A stretch of DNA of 64,000 nucleotides from Pseudoxanthomonas sp. CF125 (GTDB lineage: Bacteria > Pseudomonadota > Gammaproteobacteria > Xanthomonadales > Xanthomonadaceae): positions 2,053,935-2,117,934 of the forward strand of contig NZ_FNLD01000001.1 in the NCBI RefSeq assembly GCF_900104085.1, read 5' to 3'. A program made the translations under genes and the position numbers. Under the pieces are notes generated by a model that saw only the letters and a list, made by a program, of their open reading frames with translations, was not told where the DNA came from and ran no database searches. This document shows positions 1 to 7,691 of the stretch, one piece after another (position 1 is the stretch's first letter; every line of letters begins with the position of its first letter).

Positions 1-733
1 CCGAACCGGCCTGCGCCGGCACGCGTCCCACCGTGCGCAGGGCGCGGCCTTCGACATTGGTTTCGACCTGCTCGTAGCCGATCTTGCCGCGCAGCGTTTC
101 TTCGTAATAGCGCTCCAGGCCGGTCTTGCCGATATGGGTCAGCGCGGCGTTGCCTTCGCCCAGGGTTTCCAGGTCTTTGTCGTCGATGCGCGACACGTAA
201 CCCACGATGTGCGCGAACAGATCGCCGTACGGGTAACGGCGGGTCAGATAAGGCTCGAGCTCCACGCCGGGGAAGCGCCAGCGATCCACCGCGAACCGCG
301 CCATTTCTTCTTCGCCGACGCGCAGTTTCAGCGTGATCGGCCGAAAGCCCCGGGTCGCCTTGCGGGTGGCTTCGAAACGTTCGATGTCTTCCGGGGTGAG
401 CACGAAAATCTTGCCGAGTTCGGCCACCAGTTTTTTCGGATCGCCCGCTTTTTCCGGCATCACTTCCAGGCGGAACGCGGGCACGTTTTCCGCCAGCAGC
501 CGGCCCTCCCGGTCGAAGATACTGCCGCGCGCCGGCACCACCGGCTTGGGCTTGATGCGGTTGGCTTCCGACAGCGTCACGTACTCGGTGTGGTCGATCA
601 CCTGCAGCTTGAAGTACCACCCCGCCAGTCCCAGCAGCGCGACCGCAACCACCACGAAGCCCAGCGCCGCGCGACGGCGGAACTGCTCGGCTTCCGCATG
701 CGGATTCTTCGACGGTCGGCGGGCGGGCCGCAT
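1..733 (-). CDS. mrdA: Penicillin-binding protein 2 (peptidoglycan transpeptidase), N-terminal part
   Basis: Class B penicillin-binding protein that cross-links peptidoglycan during lateral wall growth, working with RodA and the MreBCD scaffold at the inner membrane. The ATG at 733 gives a basic cytoplasmic tail, one membrane segment at about residues 24-42 (FVVVAVALLGLAGW), and then the start of the pedestal domain with the family motif ARGSIFDREGRLLAEN near residue 70. The reading frame is open to the left edge, so about 244 residues are present and the transpeptidase domain with its serine lies outside the window. It begins 2 nt after the mreD stop, so it is the fourth gene of the elongasome operon. 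Identification rests on motif recognition and gene order. Confidence 0.93.
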   Translation of the reverse strand, partial: MRPARRPSKNPHAEAEQFRRRAALGFVVVAVALLGLAGWYFKLQVIDHTEYVTLSEANRIKPKPVVPARGSIFDREGRLLAENVPAFRLEVMPEKAGDPKKLVAELGKIFVLTPEDIERFEATRKATRGFRPITLKLRVGEEEMARFAVDRWRFPGVELEPYLTRRYPYGDLFAHIVGYVSRIDDKDLETLGEGNAALTHIGKTGLERYYEETLRGKIGYEQVETNVEGRALRTVGRVPAQAGS

Positions 734-735
734 GG

Positions 736-1215
736 CTACTGGCGCTTGCCCAGGCGCAGCGCATCCAGCATCAGGAACAGCGGCGGCCACAGCAGCATGC
801 CCAGCACGGGCGCCCACCAGTAGTTCCAGGGCAATGCCGGTTCACCGAGCGCCAGATGCACGGCGCCGGTCACCACGCGATCGTTGAGCAGCAGCACTCC
901 GATCGCCAGCGCCTGCTGCGAGGTCGGGAAAAAGCGCAGGCGCGCGCGGAACCGCTGCAGGATGAAGGTCATGATCACCAGACGCAGCGCCTGCTCGCCG
1001 AGCAGCCCTCCGAACATCAGGTCGGCGATGACCCCGACCACGAAGGCGAAACCCAGCCCGGCGCTGTCCGGCGCTTCGATGACCCAGTAAGCCATCACCA
1101 ACGCCAGCCAGTAAGGGCGCAGCGGCTGCAGCATGCCCGGCAAGGGCAGCAGGCCCAGCAACAGCGCCAGGATGATGCTGACTGGCAGGATCCAGCCTCG
1201 GCGCTGACGGCTCAT
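736..1215 (-). CDS. mreD: Rod shape-determining membrane protein MreD
   Basis: Small polytopic inner-membrane protein of the rod (elongasome) complex, working with MreC. The 159 residues contain about five hydrophobic segments. The first is ILPVSIILALLLGLLPLPGM, and the family's conserved region PYWLALVMAYWVIEAP follows. Length is normal for the family. The start codon overlaps the mreC stop in an ATGA arrangement at 1212-1215, and mrdA follows after 2 nt, so the three genes are almost certainly cotranscribed and translationally coupled. Confidence 0.93.
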   Translation of the reverse strand: MSRQRRGWILPVSIILALLLGLLPLPGMLQPLRPYWLALVMAYWVIEAPDSAGLGFAFVVGVIADLMFGGLLGEQALRLVIMTFILQRFRARLRFFPTSQQALAIGVLLLNDRVVTGAVHLALGEPALPWNYWWAPVLGMLLWPPLFLMLDALRLGKRQ

Positions 1216-2318
1216 GGGCGGGGCTCCTGCGAGGTTGCCGGCGCTGGGTTTGCTGTAGTTTGCGCAGGCGCGGTTTCAAGCCCCTCTCCCGGCGGGAGAG
1301 GGGTTGGGGTGAGGGTACGGTTTACACGGGAAGCTGCAGGCGTCGGCGCATTCGTATTTTCGACAGCGGGCAAAGTGGGCCCAACGCCAGCGCCGGCATC
1401 CGCCTCACCCCGTACCCTCTCCCCAACCCCTCTGCCGGGGGGAGAGGGGCTAGATGCAGCGGCTCCGCCGACTGCCAATGCCTTCGGCGCCGATCGCAAC
1501 AACAGTACGTCGCGGCCACGGTTCAACTGGGCGGCAGGCCTGAGCTCGCCGATCAGGAACGCGCGGCTGTCGTCGGGACGCAGGCCGGTCACCGTTCCCA
1601 CCGGAAACCCGGCCGGAAACCGTCCACCCAGACCGGAACTGACGATCACGTCCCCGGTTTTCACGTCGGTGTTCAGCGGCACGTCGGACAGTTCCAGATG
1701 ATCGCCGCGGCCGTACACGATCAGACGCACGCCATTGCGCGACACCACCACCGGCACCGCATGGTCGGGATCGGTCAGCAGCAGCACGGTGGAATGGGAC
1801 GGAGTGGTTTCGATGATCTGTCCCATCAGACCGCCGGCGTCGATCACCGCCTGACCCACGTGCACGCCTTCGCTGCTGCCGGCATCCAGCACCAGGCGCT
1901 GGCGGGTCGGGTCGAGGTCGATGTTGAGGATCGGGGCCAGTTGCACATCCAGCCCACGGCTTTCGGCGGCGCCCAGCAGCGCGCGCAGCTGCGCGTTGTC
2001 GGCAGCGGCTGTCTGCAGGCGGGTCAGGCGCGCGTTGGCGATCAGCAGCTCATTGCGCAGGTTGCGGTTTTCGGTGGTCAGGCGGGTGCGGGTACCAGCA
2101 TCGTCCTGCATGCGCGCGCCCAGCCGTCCGGGCAGGCCGGCCAGCCACCACAGCGGCTGGGTAGCCATGTTGGCCTGAACGCGGAACTGGGAAAGCCAGC
2201 CGCCGCGGTGATCGAAGATGATCAGCGCGATGGCCAACGCCAGATACCCCAACAGCCTGAGCGTGCTGGCGACTTCGCCTGGACGGGCAGTGACGGGAGG
2301 ACCGGCGTAGGAGGGCAT
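1212..2318 (-). CDS. mreC: Rod shape-determining protein MreC with repeat-derived C-terminal tail
   Basis: Bitopic elongasome protein that links MreB/MreD to the wall synthases in the periplasm. I start it at the ATG at 2318 (MPSYAGPPVTARPG); the frame is open further upstream, but only through repeat sequence between mreC and mreB. A membrane segment lies near residues 23-40 (LLGYLALAIALIIF). It is followed by a coiled-coil stretch (LTTENRNLRNELL) and the paired beta-barrel MreC domain, including DAGSSEGVHVGQAVID and SGLGGRFPAGFPVGTV. After the conserved domain ends near ELRPAAQLNRGRDVLLL, about 85 further residues follow that are largely the translation of a palindromic repeat (1279-1451), giving peptides such as TLTPTPLPPGEG. 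The tail is low-complexity, rich in Pro, Gly and Ala, and probably dispensable. Confidence 0.92.
   Translation of the reverse strand: MPSYAGPPVTARPGEVASTLRLLGYLALAIALIIFDHRGGWLSQFRVQANMATQPLWWLAGLPGRLGARMQDDAGTRTRLTTENRNLRNELLIANARLTRLQTAAADNAQLRALLGAAESRGLDVQLAPILNIDLDPTRQRLVLDAGSSEGVHVGQAVIDAGGLMGQIIETTPSHSTVLLLTDPDHAVPVVVSRNGVRLIVYGRGDHLELSDVPLNTDVKTGDVIVSSGLGGRFPAGFPVGTVTGLRPDDSRAFLIGELRPAAQLNRGRDVLLLRSAPKALAVGGAAASSPSPPGRGVGERVRGEADAGAGVGPTLPAVENTNAPTPAASRVNRTLTPTPLPPGEGLETAPAQTTANPAPATSQEPRP
1279..1451. repeat. Palindromic repeat element inside the mreC reading frame
   Basis: Two arms of GC-rich inverted repeat (1279-1315 and 1403-1451) share the core AGCCCCTCTCCC / GGGAGAGGGGCT together with TTGGGG-TGAGGG blocks, and enclose a spacer of about 85 bp. 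The element is read through in frame and supplies about 58 codons near the C-terminus of MreC. Its translated peptides (PTPLPPGEG, SPSPPGRGVGERVRG) are of a kind commonly met in proteobacterial proteins, where they mark intragenic copies of dispersed palindromes. No transposase is nearby. Confidence 0.8.
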
Positions 2319-2324
2319 CAGGCG

Positions 2325-2476
2325 GGGATTCGGGATTCGGGATTCGGGATTGGGAACAAGCGCGGCAGCGCGGGCCTTTCGCTTTCGCCGCCACCCCAGC
2401 ATGCACTCATCGCCATCCCAAACATCGAAGCCCTACCGGTATTTTGCGAATCCCCAATCCCGAATCACGAATCCCG
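2325..2476. repeat. GGGATTC-repeat palindrome between mreC and mreB
   Basis: A run of tandem GGGATTC heptamers at 2325-2354 is mirrored by GAATCCC-type units at 2449-2476, forming an inverted repeat around about 95 bp. It fills most of the 164-bp space between mreB and mreC. It leaves the mreC-side frame open, which is why the mreC start has to be chosen at 2318 rather than at an upstream ATG. It could fold as a hairpin in the mRNA and lower mreC expression relative to mreB; that effect is inference. Confidence 0.7.
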
Positions 2477-2482
2477 GTTACA

Positions 2483-3727
<1,245 letters not shown>

Positions 3728-3998
3728 CTAGGGCCTGTTAACGCTATTGGGATAGGTCACGTTGTGTCGCCGCGGCCGCCAGGCGTTTGTGCGTGGCGCA
3801 GCTGCAGGCTGGTGGCCTGTTCAAGCCGCGCGCGAGCGTCTGGCGGCCGCGGCGACACAACCCGAAGGGCTGCCCCTGAGTGCGCACGGGGCCGCGTCAT
3901 CATTCGGGCATGTATCGACATACATTTCCTCATTCTTCCTTGCCCCGTACACACTCAGGGGCGGCGTGGCCTATCCCAATAGCGTTAACAGGCCCTAG
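3728..3998. mobile_element. MITE-like element with 29-bp perfect terminal inverted repeats
   Basis: Positions 3728-3756 (beginning CTAGGGCCTGTTAACGCTAT) are the exact reverse complement of 3970-3998. Inside are two more inverted pairs. A 22-bp perfect pair lies at 3761-3782 and 3839-3860 (GTTGTGTCGCCG...), and an imperfect pair lies at about 3872-3891 and 3943-3962 (GCCCCTGAGTG...). The element is about 271 bp and has no convincing gene. The outermost bases form CTAG, so a short TA or CTAG target duplication is possible. It lies between divergent mreB and the PfkB kinase gene. It looks like a non-autonomous transposable element. The matching transposase is not in this window, so its family is unknown. 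Confidence 0.75.
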
Positions 3999-4085
3999 CC
4001 GTTACCCTTTGCGCCGCCAAGGTGACGCCGCCTGGCCGTTGCCCGGCCCGCTGGCAGCGACTTTCCTCATTGAAGAGACTGCCCA

Positions 4086-5018
4086 ATGTCCGCACTGATC
4101 TGTGGTTCCCTCGCCTACGACACCATCATGGTGTTCCCGGACCAGTTCAAGAACCACATCCTTCCGGACAAGGTGCACATCCTCAACGTGTCCTTCCTGG
4201 TGCCGCGCATGCGCCGCGAGTTCGGCGGCTGCGCCGGCAACATCGCCTACAACCTCAAGCTGCTGGGCGGCGAACCGATCCCCATGGCCACCGTGGGCCA
4301 GGATTTCGGCCCCTACCGCGAATGGTTCGTCGAGCAGGGCATCGACATGAGCCAGGTCAAGGTGATCGACGAGCTGTTCACCCCCCAGGCCTTCATCACC
4401 ACCGACCTGGACAACAACCAGATCACCGCCTTCCACCCCGGGGCGATGATGCGCAGCTACGAAAACCATGTGAAGAACGTGCCCGGCGTCACTTTCGGCA
4501 TCGTCAGCCCCGACGGCCGCGAGGGCATGCTGCAGAACGCCACCGAATTCGCCGAGGCCGGCATCCCATTCATCTTCGATCCCGGACAGGCCATGCCGCT
4601 GTTCAACGGCGCCGAGCTGCGCCATTTCATCGAACAGGCCGACTACGTCACCGTCAACGACTACGAATCCAACCTGCTGCAGGAACGCACCGGCTGGAGC
4701 GAGAACGAGATCATGCAGCGGGTGAAGGCCTACATCACCACCCGCGGCCCGCACGGCTCGCAGATCCACACCCCGGAAAAAACCTTCGAAATCCCGCCGG
4801 CGCACGAACGCCGGGTCACCGATCCCACCGGTTGCGGCGACGCGTTCCGCGCCGGCCTGATCTTCGGCATCGAGAAAGGCTACGACTGGCTGACCATCGG
4901 CCGCATGGGCAATCTGATGGGCGCGCTGAAGGTGGAGCACCCGGGCACTCAGAACCAGCGCTTCGACTACGCCGAATTCGCCGAGCAGTTCAAGCAGCAG
5001 TTCGGCTACACGCTGTAA
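4086..5018 (+). CDS. PfkB-family carbohydrate/nucleoside kinase (adenosine kinase-like)
   Basis: Cytoplasmic ribokinase-fold kinase that transfers phosphate from ATP to a sugar or nucleoside hydroxyl. The 310 residues begin MSALICGSLAYDTIM and show the N-terminal signature with GGCAGNIAYNLKLLGG near residue 50. The second signature DPTGCGDAFRAGLIFG (about residues 240-255) contains the catalytic Asp of the anion hole (GCGD). Proteins of this type are usually annotated as carbohydrate kinase or adenosine kinase, and I cannot fix the substrate from sequence. It stands alone, divergent from mreB across the MITE-like element, and is followed by a GTGGGAGCG-type palindrome. Confidence 0.88.
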   Translation: MSALICGSLAYDTIMVFPDQFKNHILPDKVHILNVSFLVPRMRREFGGCAGNIAYNLKLLGGEPIPMATVGQDFGPYREWFVEQGIDMSQVKVIDELFTPQAFITTDLDNNQITAFHPGAMMRSYENHVKNVPGVTFGIVSPDGREGMLQNATEFAEAGIPFIFDPGQAMPLFNGAELRHFIEQADYVTVNDYESNLLQERTGWSENEIMQRVKAYITTRGPHGSQIHTPEKTFEIPPAHERRVTDPTGCGDAFRAGLIFGIEKGYDWLTIGRMGNLMGALKVEHPGTQNQRFDYAEFAEQFKQQFGYTL

Positions 5019-5036
5019 AGGCCATCATCCTACGCA

Positions 5037-5114
5037 CGTGGGAGCGCCGTCCCGGCGCGAGCTCTTGGCTTCTGATCACAACGCAAAAGCTCGCGGCGGG
5101 ACGCCGCTCCCACG
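5037..5114. repeat. REP-like palindrome (CGTGGGAGCG type)
   Basis: Inverted repeat with arms at about 5037-5067 and 5092-5114 (GTGGGAGCGCCGTCCCGGCGCGAGCT against GCTCGCGGCGGGACGCCGCTCCCAC). It sits between the convergent PfkB kinase and YbaK-type genes, where it may serve as a bidirectional terminator. A related copy is found at 9721-9839. Confidence 0.75.
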
Positions 5115-5120
5115 AGCCGA

Positions 5121-5588
5121 TCACATCACATGCGCCAGCCATAGCAATTCCGGCTGCGCCAGGCGCTCGAATTCGCTATAGGGCATGCGCACGGCGTCGG
5201 TGTGCGAACCGGCGTTGAAGGCGATCTCGGCTTGTCCGGTCAGACGCGAATCCACATAGACCGGCATTCCGTAGAGATTGCCGAACGGTGGCATCGCGCC
5301 GAGTTCGCAATCGGGGAACGCATCGCGGAATTCGTCTTCCTGTGCGAGTTCCACCTCGCTGCCGGCCAACGCGCGCGACAGGCGCAACAGGTCCACGCGG
5401 TAGGACGCGGGCATCACCATCATCGCCAGCTTGCCGTCGACCTTGAGCATCACGGTCTTGGCGAAATGGCGGCTGCCGATGTGCGTCGCGGCCGCGGTCT
5501 GGTCGGCGGTGATGGTGCGTTCGTGGGTGAGCGCGGTGTAGTGGCCGTGGCGCTCGTCGAGAAAGTGGTGCAGTCGTGGGGAGAGCAT
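5121..5588 (-). CDS. YbaK/ProX-type aminoacyl-tRNA deacylase
   Basis: Predicted cytoplasmic editing enzyme that hydrolyses mischarged aminoacyl-tRNA in trans (YbaK/EbsC/prolyl-tRNA editing fold). I use the ATG at 5588 (MLSPRLHHFLDERHGHY) because GGAGG lies 5 nt upstream; a GTG at 5609 would add seven residues. The protein is 155 residues, normal for the family. Recognisable segments are the FAKTVMLKVDGKLAMMVMPA strand region, with the Lys that contacts the tRNA end in homologues, and the loop GAMPPFGNLYGMPVYVD. Its amino-acid specificity cannot be read from the sequence. Confidence 0.85.
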   Translation of the reverse strand: MLSPRLHHFLDERHGHYTALTHERTITADQTAAATHIGSRHFAKTVMLKVDGKLAMMVMPASYRVDLLRLSRALAGSEVELAQEDEFRDAFPDCELGAMPPFGNLYGMPVYVDSRLTGQAEIAFNAGSHTDAVRMPYSEFERLAQPELLWLAHVM

Positions 5589-5976
5589 GGTCGCCTCCGC
5601 GTGACGCACGCCTGCCGTCCGCTGCGGCGATGCGTCGCTGGGTTACCGGGCGCGCGCTTCCGGCGTCGCGTCGCCTTGGCGGCGCGCTGGATACGCACGC
5701 GCTCGTCTTGGGGCCGAGCATACTCCCGTCAGCCGAGGATGGCGTGATGGTCATGCCTGCTGCTGCAGAGCGATTGAATGGCAGGGACAAGAAGCAGAAC
5801 ACGGAGCGCCCCCTTTGGAAAAGGGGGCTACGGGGGATTTGCTCTTGATCTTCGCGAGGGCGAGGGCAAGATCAAGGGCAAAGCAAAAGCAAATCCCCCT
5901 CGATCCCCCTTTTTCAAAGGGGGAGGTCGATGCGTCGACTTGCTACGAGATGCATCGACTTGCTACCAATGGGGGA
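5589..5976. repeat. Intergenic region with CCCCCTTT palindrome and short tandem repeat
   Basis: No gene is visible in this stretch of about 390 bp. An inverted repeat at 5809-5923 pairs CCCCCTTTGGAAAAGGGGG and GGGGGATTTGC with GCAAATCCCCC and CCCTTTTTCAAAGGGGG. Its centre carries GCTCTTGATCTT / AAGATCAAGGGC. Just after it, a unit of about 20 bp of the form GATGCGTCGACTTGCTAC is repeated twice (about 5929-5966). Similar CCCCCTTTTTCAAAGGGGG palindromes are common between genes in Xanthomonadaceae. It lies at the 3' end of the lipoprotein gene and upstream of the YbaK-type gene. Confidence 0.65.
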
Positions 5977-6711
5977 TCAGTTCCAACCCGGCATCTGCGC
6001 GCCGTCCAGGCCACCAGTCTCGAACGTCGCGGTACGAGTGCCGCCGCCCTTGACGGGGAATTCGATCGAAAGGGTTTTCGTCTTGCCCGCCAATCGCCAC
6101 AGTCCCTTGTAATCGGTCACGAACATGGCGATGGCTTCGTCGGTGTCGGGGCGCCACGCGGCCATCGATTTCGCCGCTGCCCCATCGGCGGCTACTTTGA
6201 CGTTGCAGCCGCCAGCGCAGCGGAAATCGCTGGCCTGCAGCACCAGATACGCGCTGCGCTTCCACTTGGGATGGTCGCGGAAGACCAGCTGCACGGGCCT
6301 GGCGCCGCTGCCGTCCAGATCGACCGGATCCTTGCTGTAGATCATCGCCGACTTCTGGGTGCCGCCGGGAGCGACGACCTGCGCATAGTTCCAGAGCGCC
6401 GCGAGCCGGCGCTGTTCGCGCGCGGCTTCGCCCTTGGCCTTCACGTCTTCGTAGCCAGCCTTCATCTTCGCGGCGGCCTGACTGTCGGGATACTGCGACA
6501 GCAGCGCCGCGCCGTGCACGCGCGCCATATCCCAGTTCTGGGCGGTGACCGCGCTGTCGTATTCTCGCGCCAGCGCGGTGGCCGCCTCTTCCTGCGCGGC
6601 GGCCTGCGCCTGCGCGGCGGCGCGCTGTTCGGCCTCGCGGTCGCCGCACGCGGCCAACGCCAGCGCGCAGCAAAACAGCAGGACGGCGCGCTTGGAGGAA
6701 GTGGTTTTCAT
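5977..6711 (-). CDS. Hypothetical lipoprotein
   Basis: Not a family I can name. The 244-residue product starts with a lipoprotein signal (KRAVLLFCCALALAACGD) with lipobox LAAC, so Cys21 is probably acylated. There follows an Ala/Gln/Glu-rich helical stretch (REAEQRAAAQAQAAAQEEAATALAREY), likely coiled coil, and a helical-hairpin-like part (AALLSQYPDSQAAAKMKAGY) as in TPR-type helices. The C-terminal beta-rich domain contains a Cys pair (RCAGGC) and ends in ETGGLDGAQMPGWN. Its start overlaps the end of the upstream hydrolase gene by 4 nt, so it is the third gene of an M1 peptidase-hydrolase-lipoprotein operon. The role is unknown. Confidence 0.8.
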   Translation of the reverse strand: MKTTSSKRAVLLFCCALALAACGDREAEQRAAAQAQAAAQEEAATALAREYDSAVTAQNWDMARVHGAALLSQYPDSQAAAKMKAGYEDVKAKGEAAREQRRLAALWNYAQVVAPGGTQKSAMIYSKDPVDLDGSGARPVQLVFRDHPKWKRSAYLVLQASDFRCAGGCNVKVAADGAAAKSMAAWRPDTDEAIAMFVTDYKGLWRLAGKTKTLSIEFPVKGGGTRTATFETGGLDGAQMPGWN

Positions 6712-7688
6712 CGGGGTGCTCCCTTGTTGATCAGAATTTCGACCGCGGCGGCGATCTCATCGGGTTTTTCCACTATCGACATATGCCCGCAACCGTCAAG
6801 CAATACCTTGCGGGCCTGCGGCATCTGCGCGGCATAAAGGTCCATGGCGCTGGCGTCGATCACCGCGTCCTGCCGGCACCACAACAGTAATGCTGGCTGA
6901 CGGATATTCGCGGCGGCTTCGCCCGGCAGGAAACGTTCGTCGCTGCGCCCTATCCTGTCGAGCACGCTTTGTTCGAACGGGGCCTGCTGTTTGCGCCAAT
7001 CGATCACCGCGCGCGATGCCGGCCACGGGATCGAGGGCTTGGCGTCGTCGAGATAGAACACCGTATCGAGATAGCGCTTGAGCGACGCTTCGTCTTCCAC
7101 GCCGAACGGGTTCTTGCCCGCCAGTACCTCGGTGCCGAACTGGTTGTCCTTGAAACGTACCCCGGCAGCGTCGAACAGGCCCACGCGCGCCACGCTTTGC
7201 GGATGGTCGGCCGCGGTCAGGGCGACGATGCCGCCGCCCATCGAATGGCCGAGCAGAACGACTTCGCTGCCCTGCCGTTTGGCTATCCCATCGATGAAGG
7301 CGGCGACCCTTTCGCTTTGCGCCACGAACCCGTAGTCCTGCCCCTTGATGCGCTCGCTGTCGCCCCAGCCCGGCAGATCCGGGATCACCAGCCGATAACG
7401 GCCGCGCAACCTTTCGGCCAGCGGATACCAGTTCTCCTTGCTGCCGGTGAAGCCGTGGATCATCACCACGGTGGGCGCGTTGGCCCGGTCCGCTTCGCGC
7501 ACGGCATACACCCAGCGATGGCCGGCCACCTGCGCCTGCCGCAACGACAGGCCCGCTGCCCAGCGTTGCCGTGCGAACTCCGCATGGACCAACGCCAGCG
7601 GATCGCGCCACAGCCACACCGCCATCGCACCAACGAAAACGGCCGCCAGCAAGGCGACCGTCTTCAGGGTACGGCGATGCGAACGCAT
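6708..7688 (-). CDS. Membrane-anchored alpha/beta hydrolase (lipase-like)
   Basis: Alpha/beta-hydrolase with an N-terminal membrane anchor (TVALLAAVFVGAMAVWLW, about residues 10-27), so the catalytic domain probably faces the periplasm. The oxyanion-hole motif MIHGFTGSKENW, the nucleophile elbow LLGHSMGGG (Ser in GHSMG), an acid in the RQDAVID strand and the histidine in GCGHMSIVEKPDE give a complete triad. Length (326) and layout resemble lipases of the Moraxella Lip3/Psychrobacter type. The gene starts 3 nt after the M1 peptidase stop and overlaps the next gene by 4 nt, which indicates an operon. The natural substrate (ester or acylglycerol) is not determined. Confidence 0.88.
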   Translation of the reverse strand: MRSHRRTLKTVALLAAVFVGAMAVWLWRDPLALVHAEFARQRWAAGLSLRQAQVAGHRWVYAVREADRANAPTVVMIHGFTGSKENWYPLAERLRGRYRLVIPDLPGWGDSERIKGQDYGFVAQSERVAAFIDGIAKRQGSEVVLLGHSMGGGIVALTAADHPQSVARVGLFDAAGVRFKDNQFGTEVLAGKNPFGVEDEASLKRYLDTVFYLDDAKPSIPWPASRAVIDWRKQQAPFEQSVLDRIGRSDERFLPGEAAANIRQPALLLWCRQDAVIDASAMDLYAAQMPQARKVLLDGCGHMSIVEKPDEIAAAVEILINKGAPR

Positions 7689-7691
7689 CGC

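Noticed and set aside
3762..3998. Small open frames inside the MITE-like element
   Set aside because: They read across inverted-repeat arms on both strands and show no protein-like pattern, so I do not call a transposase fragment.
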